From: JBHGBM01 sp041946965
Lineage (GTDB): Bacteria; Acidobacteriota; Terriglobia; Bryobacterales; Bryobacteraceae
Assembly: GCA_041946965.1 (NCBI GenBank)
Contig: JBHGBM010000099.1
Location: 1-26,569 of the forward strand
Length of the DNA: 26,569 nucleotides
Direction of reading: 5' to 3'
This document shows positions 14,434 to 22,340 of this stretch, piece by piece. The translations under genes were made by a program, and so were the position numbers. The notes under the pieces are model-generated. The model was not told the DNA's origin and did no database searches. It saw only the letters and a program-made list of their open reading frames with translations. Positions within the stretch are counted from its first letter, which is position 1; the number at the start of each line of letters is the position of its first letter.

Positions 14434-17012
14434 TCCGCGCCGTCCTGCTGCGTGAACTGGCCTCCTACTTCAGCAGCCCCACGGGCTACGTGTTTGTGAC
14501 GTTGTTCGTGTTTCTGGGCGGGTTGGCGGCGTTCTGGCAGGAGCGCTTCTTCGCCCTGAACCTGGCCAACCTGGACCAGCTCAACGCGTATTTCCCCTAC
14601 CTGCTCGTCTTTCTGGCGCCCGCCATCGCCATGAGCCTGTGGGCGGAGGAACGGAAACAGGGCACCGAGGAGCTGCTGCTCACGCTGCCGGCGAGCGATT
14701 TCCATCTCGCCATGGGGAAGTACCTCTCGGCCGTGGCCATCTACACGGTCGCGCTGGTCTTCTCCCTCAGCCATGTGCTGGTGCTGTGCTGGCTCGGCAG
14801 TCCCGACCCCGGATTGCTTGCGTCCACCTACTTGGGATATTGGCTGATGGGGTTGGCGCTCGTGGCGCTCGCCATGGTGGCTTCGCTGCTCACGGAAAAC
14901 CTGACAGTCGCGTTTCTGCTGGGCGCCCTGTTCTGCGCCGTGCCGGTGTTCCTCTCGCATGCGGGCGCGATCCTCAGCGGCGGCGCCGAACGGCTGGCCG
15001 TGCGGCTCTCCGTAGTCGAGCAGTTCCGCGACCTCTCCACCGGAGTGGTGACGCTCGGGCCGCCCGTGTATTTCCTCGCCTTCACCGCGGCGGCGCTGTA
15101 CCTCAACGTGCTTCTCATCGGCCGCAGGCGCTGGCGCACAGGGCCGAAAGCGCCCGCCATGCGCGTGCATGTCGTGGCCCGCGCCGCCTGTCTGGCGGTG
15201 ATTGTGGGCAGCGTGGCGCTGGTAGCCGGCGCGGCGCGCCTGCGCGTGGACGCCACCGCGGAAAAGGTCCACTCGCTCTCGCCCGAAACGAGCAACCTGC
15301 TGCGCGGCCTCAACCCGCGCCAGCCGGTGTTCATCGACGCGTATTTCAGTCCGGACGTGCCGCGCAGCTATGTGGATGCGCGCACCAACCTGGTCGCCAT
15401 GTTGCGCGAGTTCGACGCCGTGGCCGGCGAGGGCGTGCACGCCCGCGTCATCGAGACGGTGAAGTACTCGCCGCAGGCGCGCGAGGCGCAGGAGCGTTTC
15501 GGCATTCGCCCATACCGCGTGCCGGTGACCGAAGAGAGCGCGCGGGCGGTGAACGAAATCTTCCTGGGCGTGGCCTTCACCTGCGGCTCCGAGGAGTTTG
15601 TGATCCCCTTCTTCGACCGCGGCCTGCCGGTGGAATACGAGCTGATGCGCTCCATCCGGGTGGTGTCGCGCGCGCGCCGCAAGAAGGCCGGTATTCTCGC
15701 AACGGGCGTGAACCTGTTCGGCGGCTTCGATTTCGGGGCGCGCGCGCAATCGAGCGAATGGTCCATCGTGCAGGAACTGCGGAAGCAGTACGAGGTGACG
15801 CAGGTGCCCGCCGACGCCGCCTATCCCGAGGACCTCGATGCGCTGATTGTGCCGCAGCCGACTTCGCTCGCCCAGCCGCAGGTGGAACGTCTCACGGCCT
15901 ACGTCAAGCGCGGCAAGCCGGTGCTGGTGATGCTCGACCCGCTGCCGGCCTTCGACATCAAGCAGGCGCCGCAGGACGTGCCGGAACAGCCCGCGCTGTT
16001 CGGCCCGCCGCCCGCCTCCACGCCGCGCGCCAATATCGCGCCGCTGCTCGAAGCGCTCGGCGTTTCGTGGCAGGGCAACCGCATCGCCTGGGACAACTAC
16101 AACCCGCATCCGCAACTGAAGACGCTGCCCAAGGAGTTCGTCTTCGCGAGCAAGGGATTCAACCAGAAGGAGCCGGTCACCGCCGGGCTCCAGGAAGCCG
16201 TGCTGCTCTATCCCGGCGAGCTGAAGTCGCGCGGCCACACGACGTTCACGCCGCTCATCGAAACCGGTCCGGACTCCGGCATCACCCGTTGGGAAGCTTT
16301 GGTGGGCCGGAGCATGTTCGGCGTGGCCATCAACCAGGACCTGCCGCACACGCCCGATGACGGCAGGCACGTGCTGGCGGCGCGCGTCAGCGGCGCGGTC
16401 AACGCCATCGTGGTGGCGGACGTGGACCTCATGGGCGAGCAGTTCTTCGAGATACGCCGCCGCGGGGCGGAGAACCTGAACTTCGACAACGTCACCTTCC
16501 TGCTGAACGCCGTGGATCAGCTCGCGGGCGACCCGTCGTTCATTGCGCTGCGCAAGCGGCGGCCGAAGCACCGCACGCTGGAAGCCGTGGAAGCGCGCAC
16601 GCGCGCCTACGAGGCGCAGAGGCTGGAAGAGACGCGCCAGGCCGAGGCCATCGCGGAACAGCGGTTGAAGGAGGCGCAGGCGCGGCTGGACCGCGCGGTG
16701 CGCGAGATCGAGCGCCGCCCCGATCTCGACGAACAGACGCGCCAGATCATGATCGCCAACGTGCAATCGGTGGAGAACCGCCGGCTTCAGGTGGCGCGCG
16801 CCAACATCGACGACGAGAAACAGCGGCAGATCGAATCCAGCCGCGCGGAGATGGAGAACTCCATCCGCGGCATTCAGAACACCATCAAGCTGATGGCCGT
16901 GCTGCTGCCGCCCATCCCGGCGTTCGTGGTGTTCCTGGTGGTTTCGGTGGGCAGGCTGAGAAGTGAAAGCATCGGCGTTCCCGCGGACCGGTTATTGGAG
17001 AAGGCGTCATGA
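14415..17012 (+). CDS. Fused GldF-GldG ABC transporter permease/auxiliary protein
   Basis: In this 865-residue protein, residues 1-240 form an ABC-2-type permease with about six helices and the GldF motif EERKQGTEELLLTLP. A further helix (about 253-272) leads into a large extracytoplasmic GldG/ABC_transp_aux region (about 275-700). Then comes an Arg/Glu/Gln-rich coiled coil (about 715-815) and a last helix near 828-846. GldF and GldG are separate proteins in Bacteroidota; here they are joined. The start is supported by GGAGGAGGG just before the ATG. It overlaps the ATPase gene by 19 nt and the DUF4340 gene by 4 nt, so the three genes form one tight operon. The substrate is unknown. Confidence 0.9.
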   Translation: MRGFGVIRAVLLRELASYFSSPTGYVFVTLFVFLGGLAAFWQERFFALNLANLDQLNAYFPYLLVFLAPAIAMSLWAEERKQGTEELLLTLPASDFHLAMGKYLSAVAIYTVALVFSLSHVLVLCWLGSPDPGLLASTYLGYWLMGLALVALAMVASLLTENLTVAFLLGALFCAVPVFLSHAGAILSGGAERLAVRLSVVEQFRDLSTGVVTLGPPVYFLAFTAAALYLNVLLIGRRRWRTGPKAPAMRVHVVARAACLAVIVGSVALVAGAARLRVDATAEKVHSLSPETSNLLRGLNPRQPVFIDAYFSPDVPRSYVDARTNLVAMLREFDAVAGEGVHARVIETVKYSPQAREAQERFGIRPYRVPVTEESARAVNEIFLGVAFTCGSEEFVIPFFDRGLPVEYELMRSIRVVSRARRKKAGILATGVNLFGGFDFGARAQSSEWSIVQELRKQYEVTQVPADAAYPEDLDALIVPQPTSLAQPQVERLTAYVKRGKPVLVMLDPLPAFDIKQAPQDVPEQPALFGPPPASTPRANIAPLLEALGVSWQGNRIAWDNYNPHPQLKTLPKEFVFASKGFNQKEPVTAGLQEAVLLYPGELKSRGHTTFTPLIETGPDSGITRWEALVGRSMFGVAINQDLPHTPDDGRHVLAARVSGAVNAIVVADVDLMGEQFFEIRRRGAENLNFDNVTFLLNAVDQLAGDPSFIALRKRRPKHRTLEAVEARTRAYEAQRLEETRQAEAIAEQRLKEAQARLDRAVREIERRPDLDEQTRQIMIANVQSVENRRLQVARANIDDEKQRQIESSRAEMENSIRGIQNTIKLMAVLLPPIPAFVVFLVVSVGRLRSESIGVPADRLLEKAS

Positions 17013-18184
17013 AAGAATCGGTCAAGACCGCCGGATTCGCGGCCGCGGCGCTCGTGCTCGCGGCGGGCGCCGCGTTGGTGCAGCCGGGAAACATCGCGCC
17101 GGCTATTTTCAGCGATCAGGGCGCGGCGTTCTATCCCAAGTTCACCGATCCGCAGGCGGCGCGCTCGATCGAAGTGGTGGACTACGACGAAGGCACCGCC
17201 ACCGCCATGCCCCTCAAGGTGAAACTGGAAAAGGGCCGCTGGGTGATCTCTTCCCACCACAATTACCCCGTGGACGCGAGCGAGCGCCTCGCCAAGACCG
17301 CCGCCGCGTTGATGGACGTGCGCAAGGACGCCGTGCGCAGCGATTCGCCGCTCGATCACGCCAAGTTCGGCGTCATCGACCCTCTGGATACCAAGGTCGG
17401 CAGCCTCGCGGGCCGCGGTAAGCGCGTCACGCTGCGCGACGCGCGCGGCGACGTGCTCGCCGATTTCATCCTGGGCAAGCCCGTGGAAGGCAAGCCCGGC
17501 ATGCGCTACGTGCGCGTGCCCGGCGCCAAGCGCACCTACGCGGTGAAGACCGCCGCGGACGCCTCCGCGCGCTTCGCCGACTGGGTCAACGCAGGTCTGC
17601 TGCGCATCTCCGCCGCCTCCATCCGCAGAATCACGGTGAACCACTATTCGATCGACGCCCTCGGCGGCGCCGGCGGCATGGAGACCACGATGCTCACGCA
17701 CCAGGGCGGGACGTGGAAGGGCGGGGCCGGAGAGGCGGTGCAGACCGCGGCCATCAACGGCCTGACCTCCGCGCTCGACAACCTGCGCATCATCGACGTG
17801 CGTCCCAAGCCGCCCGCACTCGCGGCCGACCTCCGCGCCGGGCAGCTTCGCGTTTCGCTCGACACCGCCATGTCGCTCAGGCAGCGCGGCTTCTACCTCT
17901 CGCAAAACGGGCGGCTGTTCGCCAGCCAGGGCGACCTTTCGGTTGAGACCGACAAGGGCCTGGTCTATACCCTGCGTTTCGGCGAAGTGGTCAGCACCGG
18001 CGGGCAACCCGGTGAGGATCGATACTTGTTTGCAACCGCCTCGGCGCGCGGCCCGGAAGGGGAGGCGGCGGCCAATGCGCTCAACGCACGCTTTGCCGAC
18101 TGGTATTACGTCATCAGCGGCAAGGACTTCCGCGCCATGCAACTGCGGCGGAAGGATCTGCTGGCGGGCGGCGCGCGGGAGTAA
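17009..18184 (+). CDS. DUF4340-type protein, accessory to the GldAFG transporter
   Basis: The 391-residue product has a single N-terminal membrane helix (about 6-24) and a long soluble domain in repeats of beta-rich segments, as in DUF4340 proteins. These are regularly encoded behind gldA-gldFG genes in Acidobacteriota, Myxococcota and Cyanobacteria. The ATG overlaps the upstream TGA by 4 nt (ATGA). The protein is expected to be anchored in the inner membrane with the domain outside the cytoplasm, working with GldFG. Its biochemical role is unknown. Confidence 0.82.
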   Translation: MKESVKTAGFAAAALVLAAGAALVQPGNIAPAIFSDQGAAFYPKFTDPQAARSIEVVDYDEGTATAMPLKVKLEKGRWVISSHHNYPVDASERLAKTAAALMDVRKDAVRSDSPLDHAKFGVIDPLDTKVGSLAGRGKRVTLRDARGDVLADFILGKPVEGKPGMRYVRVPGAKRTYAVKTAADASARFADWVNAGLLRISAASIRRITVNHYSIDALGGAGGMETTMLTHQGGTWKGGAGEAVQTAAINGLTSALDNLRIIDVRPKPPALAADLRAGQLRVSLDTAMSLRQRGFYLSQNGRLFASQGDLSVETDKGLVYTLRFGEVVSTGGQPGEDRYLFATASARGPEGEAAANALNARFADWYYVISGKDFRAMQLRRKDLLAGGARE

Positions 18185-18264
18185 GTGCGCAGCCGCACGA
18201 GCAGCGCTCGAAGTCGAGCCTGATTTCACATCTTCTTACTGAGCCTCTGTGGTTCCATCTATTC

Positions 18265-18726
18265 ATGGATGCTAAACCTACTCACGAGCAGGCGCGACTG
18301 CACCTGCAACTTTTCGACATGCGCCGTGAGGCGCGGCTGCGGCAAGCGCGCGACTGGTTCTTCAGGAACTACTTCGTGCGCACCTACGATGACTCCATGC
18401 GGATCGCGGCGCCGGGAAGCGAGTCAGGCACGTTCCTCATGATGGTCTTGGGCTACTGGGACCAAGCCTGCGCGTTGCTCAACTACGGCTTGCTGCACGA
18501 GAACCTGTTCTTCGAGACCAGCGGCGAATTCTTCGCCGTCTGGGAGCGTATCAAACCGATCATCCAGCAGAGCAGGGAACGCTGGGTGAGTTCGCACTTC
18601 CTTGAGCACCTGGAAAAGGCCGCGAACCGGTACGAAGCGTGGAGCGAAACCCGCTCGCCCGGCCATATCGCCGCCATGCGCAAGTTCACCGAGCAGATGC
18701 GTCCCCAAATGGAGAAAGCGGCGTAA
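18265..18726 (+). CDS. Conserved-looking hypothetical helical protein
   Basis: I do not recognise the family. The product has 153 residues and is soluble, with no signal peptide or membrane helix. It is probably all-helical and rich in aromatics, Arg and Glu, with stretches such as DWFFRNYFVRTYDD and GYWDQACALLNYGLL. Codon use matches the neighbours, and the frame is coding-like up to the TAA. It stands 80 bp after the DUF4340 gene and 36 bp before yceH, with no clear Shine-Dalgarno. The composition recalls small proteins related to DUF4760, but this is only an impression. Confidence 0.7.
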   Translation: MDAKPTHEQARLHLQLFDMRREARLRQARDWFFRNYFVRTYDDSMRIAAPGSESGTFLMMVLGYWDQACALLNYGLLHENLFFETSGEFFAVWERIKPIIQQSRERWVSSHFLEHLEKAANRYEAWSETRSPGHIAAMRKFTEQMRPQMEKAA

Positions 18727-18750
18727 GAAATCCACCGGCAGCGGGCACGC

Positions 18751-18756
18751 TACACT
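18751..18756 (+). promoter_or_regulatory. Candidate -10 box of leaderless yceH transcript
   Basis: TACACT ends 6 nt before the yceH ATG and there is no Shine-Dalgarno sequence. The spacing would put the RNA start at the start codon. No clear -35 box is seen. Confidence 0.35.
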
Positions 18757-18762
18757 CGTACT

Positions 18763-19404
18763 ATGGCGCTCGAACTCGACAATGCTGAAGTGCGCGTGCT
18801 CGCTTGCCTGATGGAGAAAGAAGCCGCAACGCCGGAATACTACCCGCTCACGCTCAACGCGCTGGTGAACGCGTGCAACCAGAAGAACAGCCGCGATCCG
18901 GTGGTCGGCTACGGCGAGGAGACCGTGGAGCGCGCGCTGGCGGGGCTGCGCGAAAAAGGGCTTGCCGTCGAGATCACCGGCAGGAGCCTGCGCGTACCCA
19001 AGCACGCTCACCGGCTGGCGGAGACCTTTAACCTAGGGCGGCGCGAATCCGCCGTGCTGTGCGAGCTCATGCTGCGCGGCCCGCAGACTCCCGGCGAGCT
19101 CCGTTCGCGCACTGAGCGGTTGTACCATTTCGAGGATCTGGAGTCAGTGGAGGCCACGCTGGACCGGCTCGCGGAATGGCAGCCGGACGCGCTCGTGGCG
19201 CAGTTGCCGCGGCATCCGGGATCGCGCGAGGCCCGCTACACACACCTGCTCTCCGGCGCTCCGCCCACCGCCACCGAAGCCCCGCGCCCGCTCGCCGCGC
19301 CTTCCGAATCCAACGCGCTGGCGGAACTTCAACAGGCCGTGGAAGGCCTCCAACGTGAGGTTGCGGACTTACGTGAGCAGTTGCGCAGGCTCACCGGCAT
19401 GTAA
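18763..19404 (+). CDS. yceH: YceH/DUF480 winged-helix protein
   Basis: The 213-residue product matches the YceH (DUF480) family: LDNAEVRVLACLMEKEAATP at the start, YYPLTLNALVNACNQKNSRDPV, then LCELMLRGPQTPGELRSR and an RLY-F motif in the second winged-helix domain. The two winged-helix domains span roughly residues 5-85 and 90-165. An Ala/Pro-rich linker leads to a C-terminal coiled coil (about 185-210). The molecular role is not established; DNA binding is plausible. It appears to be transcribed from its own promoter and ends 18 bp before the phosphatase gene. Confidence 0.92.
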   Translation: MALELDNAEVRVLACLMEKEAATPEYYPLTLNALVNACNQKNSRDPVVGYGEETVERALAGLREKGLAVEITGRSLRVPKHAHRLAETFNLGRRESAVLCELMLRGPQTPGELRSRTERLYHFEDLESVEATLDRLAEWQPDALVAQLPRHPGSREARYTHLLSGAPPTATEAPRPLAAPSESNALAELQQAVEGLQREVADLREQLRRLTGM

Positions 19405-19410
19405 CCGCGG

Positions 19411-19416
19411 GATAAT
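19411..19416 (+). promoter_or_regulatory. Candidate -10 box of leaderless phosphatase transcript
   Basis: GATAAT (5/6 match) ends 6 nt before the ATG at 19423, inside the near-palindrome GGGATAATATCCC. No Shine-Dalgarno is present. Confidence 0.4.
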
Positions 19417-19422
19417 ATCCCC

Positions 19423-20397
19423 ATGGCAGCAGCAGAAGGCAACGTAATCCGGGAGATCCTCCTGGACCGCCGGGCGCGCCTCCAATCCGCGCGCACCACC
19501 ATAACTGAAAGCGACGACCTCGCGCGTCTGCTGCGCGAAGTGGATGGCGCGCTCGATCGCATGGAGCGCGGCACGTACGGCCTTTGCGAGGTATGCTACG
19601 GCGCCATCGAGCACGACCGATTGTTGGCCGATCCCCTGACCTGCGTGTGTCTCGACGACCTCGACGACCACCAGCGGCGCGCGCTGGAGCACGATCTCGA
19701 GATGGCTCCGCGCATCCAGGCCGGCCTGCTCCCGCCGCGCCGCCTGGCCGCCTCCGGCTGGGAGGCGTATTACTACTACCAACCCGCCGGCGCGGTGAGC
19801 GGCGACTATTGCGATGCGGTGCCGCTCGACGGCGGCCTTTTCTTTCTTACCGCCGACGTCTCCGGCAAGGGCGTCTCGGCCGCGCTGTTGATGACGCACT
19901 TGCACGCCGTCTATCGCAGCCTGTTGCCACTCGGCCTTCCGCTTCCGGAGCTGATGGACCGCGCCAATCGCGTGTTCTCGGAGAGCACCCTGGCCACGCA
20001 CTACGCCACGCTGGTCTGCGGCATCGCGCGGCCCTCGGGCGAAGTCGAGTTGTGCAATGCCGGGCACTGCCCGCCGCTGCTGGTGCGCGGCGACGGCGTG
20101 GTCAGGCTGGAAGCCGCATCGCTCCCGCTGGGCATTTTCCGCGCGGCCCATTTCCCCTCGACCACGGTGCGGGTCGACGCAGGCGATGCTCTGGTGCTCT
20201 ACACGGACGGCGTCACCGAGGCCCGCGATGCCGCCGACCAGGAGTACGGCATGCTGCGCCTGACCGAGGCGGCCGAACGCGCGCGCGGCCAGGGCTCGGA
20301 AGACATGGCGGAGATGTTACTGACGAATCTGGACCGCTTCCTCGACGGCGCGCCGAAAACCGACGACGTCACCCTGATGGTGGTCGGACGCCGCTGA
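19423..20397 (+). CDS. SpoIIE/RsbU-type serine phosphatase with N-terminal DksA/TraR-like zinc finger
   Basis: The 324-residue product combines two modules. Residues about 1-85 resemble a TraR/DksA C-terminal region: a helical hairpin, then MERGTYGLCEVCYGAIEHDR with C55-x2-C58 and C74-x-C76. The last pair is shifted against the usual C-x2-C. Residues about 95-324 are a PP2C-type SpoIIE phosphatase with metal-binding SGD128Y, D145VSGKG, TD252G and KTD314D315. Such phosphatases usually dephosphorylate an anti-sigma-factor antagonist (RsbV/SpoIIAA type), controlling a general stress response. The N-terminal finger may bind RNA polymerase or another partner (inference). It is tail to tail with the Gfo/Idh gene with no gap and no clear terminator. 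Confidence 0.9.
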   Translation: MAAAEGNVIREILLDRRARLQSARTTITESDDLARLLREVDGALDRMERGTYGLCEVCYGAIEHDRLLADPLTCVCLDDLDDHQRRALEHDLEMAPRIQAGLLPPRRLAASGWEAYYYYQPAGAVSGDYCDAVPLDGGLFFLTADVSGKGVSAALLMTHLHAVYRSLLPLGLPLPELMDRANRVFSESTLATHYATLVCGIARPSGEVELCNAGHCPPLLVRGDGVVRLEAASLPLGIFRAAHFPSTTVRVDAGDALVLYTDGVTEARDAADQEYGMLRLTEAAERARGQGSEDMAEMLLTNLDRFLDGAPKTDDVTLMVVGRR

Positions 20398-21594
20398 TCA
20401 GATGTCCCAGCGCTTGTCCCACACCACGCGGGACTGCGTGCGGAACGCCTGGTTGCCCATGAAGCATGCCATGGTGGAGTAGTAGGCCTCCTCCTCGTTG
20501 GCGATGGTCTTCTGTCGCGTGCGGATGCACTCCAGCCAGTTGCGCAGCATGGGCGCGGCGGAGGCCGCGGAGCCGTCGCTCTTCGCCGCCGCCGTCTTGC
20601 TGAATTTCTGGTTGGGCGTGTATTCGAGCGCGTCCTTGATGGTGTAGCGCTCGACGTACAGCTTGCCGCCCGTGCCGCGCAGTTCCACGCCGGCGGAGGT
20701 GATGACGCCCGGCGCGGTCAGCACTTCGGCCATGAAGGTCACGGTCACGTTCTCCGGGTAGTCCACGATCAGTGCAACCGTGTCCGGCGTGTCGCGGCCG
20801 TCCTTGTAGAAGTACACGCCGCCGCCTGCCGTCGCCGCCTTGGGCTTTCCCAGGCCCAGCATGAAGTGCGCCGTGTCAATCACGTGGATGCCGATGCCCA
20901 TGATCATGCCGCCGTCGTAGTGCAGCCATTTGTACGGGCTGAAATAGATGTCGGGATTCCACGGGACTTTGGGCCCGGGGCCGAGCCAGCGTTCCCAGTC
21001 GAGGCCCTCGGGCTTCTTTTCCATTCCCGGCGGCGGGGTTTGGATATAGCCGCGGTTTGACGTGTACCAGGTGCGCGCCAGGCCGACCTTGCCCATCACA
21101 CCGGCGCGCACGTATTGGTCGCGCGCCTCGATATTCTGCTTCATGCCGCGCCCTTGCGTGCCCACCTGGACAATGCGCTTGTGCTCGCGCGCGGCGCGCA
21201 CGATGGCCTGGCCGTCCTTCGGGTAGTGCACCATGGGCTTTTCCACGTACACGTCCTTGCCGGCTTTGCAGGCATCCACCGCGATGGCCGAGTGCCAGTG
21301 ATCGGGCGTGGCCACGATGACCGCGTCGATGTCGCTGCGTTCCAGCACCTGCCGGTAGTCGGCCACCGCGGCAGCCTGCGGCCCGGCGGTCTTCGCCGCC
21401 TGGTCGCGGCGGGCGTCGTAAATATCGCACACCGCCGGCACATCCACGTCCGCCACGGTCTTGGACTCGCGCATGAGGTATTGGCCGCGGGGACCGCAGC
21501 CGATCAGCGCGACGCGCGGGCGGTTGTTGGCGCCCGGCACGCGGTTGTAGGATGCCGCCGCCGCGCCCGCCAGAAAGATTCTTCGCGTAGACAT
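20398..21594 (-). CDS. Gfo/Idh/MocA-family oxidoreductase with Tat-like leader
   Basis: The 398-residue product begins with a twin-arginine leader (TRRIFLAGAAAAS), then a Rossmann domain with IGCGPRGQY (dinucleotide loop), ATPDHWHS and VEKPMVHY (the EKP motif). The C-terminal domain holds GGMIMGIGIHVIDTAHF. The family oxidises or rearranges sugars with a tightly bound NAD(P). The Tat leader would export it already folded with cofactor, a feature of many such enzymes in Acidobacteriota and Planctomycetota. AAGGAG precedes the ATG, and ThuA lies 10 bp upstream on the same strand. The pair probably acts on a sugar or polyol, substrate unknown. Confidence 0.9.
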   Translation of the reverse strand: MSTRRIFLAGAAAASYNRVPGANNRPRVALIGCGPRGQYLMRESKTVADVDVPAVCDIYDARRDQAAKTAGPQAAAVADYRQVLERSDIDAVIVATPDHWHSAIAVDACKAGKDVYVEKPMVHYPKDGQAIVRAAREHKRIVQVGTQGRGMKQNIEARDQYVRAGVMGKVGLARTWYTSNRGYIQTPPPGMEKKPEGLDWERWLGPGPKVPWNPDIYFSPYKWLHYDGGMIMGIGIHVIDTAHFMLGLGKPKAATAGGGVYFYKDGRDTPDTVALIVDYPENVTVTFMAEVLTAPGVITSAGVELRGTGGKLYVERYTIKDALEYTPNQKFSKTAAAKSDGSAASAAPMLRNWLECIRTRQKTIANEEEAYYSTMACFMGNQAFRTQSRVVWDKRWDI

Positions 21595-21604
21595 GAGGAT
21601 CTCC

Positions 21605-22309
21605 TTACTCGACGTTCCTTCCCGCCGTCCACAGGATCGCGTTGCGCACCAGCCTGCGGTAGCCCGGATCGCGGTGCGCCGCCGCGCCGTGTCCCAACTG
21701 GATCGAGATCACGCGCGCCTTCCTCCACGGCCCGATCCACGCCACGGCCCTGTCGTTCTCCGGGTTGTCAGTTTCCATGAGCACGGTGGCGCGCGGCGAG
21801 AGCCACATGCCCTTGTAGGCTTCGTCGCGCAGGCGCAGCGCGCCGACGCCCTCCAGCACGGCGTGCCTGGCAACGGGCCGCGCTTCGATGACCACGCCAT
21901 CCCTGGCCTGCGAGCGGGGGCGTTCGCCCTCGGCGCCCATCAGGAAGCGCCCTCCGGTGACTTCCTCGTACCACCACTGCCACCGCCAGTTGTCCGCCAG
22001 CGCGTGGTGCAGCACCACCAGCCCGCCACCGGCTTCGAGGTAGTCTTGCAGGTTGCGGCGCTGGAATTCCTCGTTGGTGTCGGCCAGGTCGAAGAGCACC
22101 AGCACATCGGCGAACTTGCGCAGGTCGCGCCGGTAGGCGGAAGGGTGCGGATTGACCGTCACCGCCAGGTCTTCCCGGCCCTCGAACAGGCTGTAGAACG
22201 AGATGCCGTAGGGGTGCCCGCCGGTGGTGACCTGCACCCGAACCGGGGAAGCGGCGAAAGCGGCCGAGGCCGCCAGCAGCAGCAGAACGCGCATACGGCT
22301 ACTTACCAT
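21605..22309 (-). CDS. ThuA-like domain protein, probably secreted
   Basis: The 234-residue product has a hydrophobic leader (MRVLLLLAASAAFA), so ATG 22294 may be the true start instead of 22309. It then shows a class-I glutamine-amidotransferase-like fold of the ThuA type: TTGGHPYG, ADVLVLFDLAD, LQDYLEAGGGLVVLHHAL, and near the end IGPWRKARVISIQLGHG. ThuA is linked to disaccharide (trehalose/sucrose) use in rhizobia and is often paired with Gfo/Idh genes, as here. It is co-transcribed with the downstream oxidoreductase gene and divergent from the methyltransferase gene, with starts only about 31-46 bp apart. Confidence 0.85.
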   Translation of the reverse strand: MVSSRMRVLLLLAASAAFAASPVRVQVTTGGHPYGISFYSLFEGREDLAVTVNPHPSAYRRDLRKFADVLVLFDLADTNEEFQRRNLQDYLEAGGGLVVLHHALADNWRWQWWYEEVTGGRFLMGAEGERPRSQARDGVVIEARPVARHAVLEGVGALRLRDEAYKGMWLSPRATVLMETDNPENDRAVAWIGPWRKARVISIQLGHGAAAHRDPGYRRLVRNAILWTAGRNVE

Positions 22310-22328
22310 ACCACTTCCGGATTCGCGC

Positions 22329-22334
22329 GATGAT
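22329..22334 (+). promoter_or_regulatory. Candidate -10 box of leaderless methyltransferase transcript
   Basis: GATGAT (4/6) ends 6 nt before GTG 22341, the same spacing as at other genes here. No good Shine-Dalgarno is seen. This is weak evidence alone. Confidence 0.25.
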
Positions 22335-22340
22335 GGAACT

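Noticed and set aside
14388..16766. A 792-codon open frame on the minus strand
   Set aside because: It is antisense to the fused GldFG gene and rich in His, Arg and Gln without motifs. It is a GC-driven shadow.
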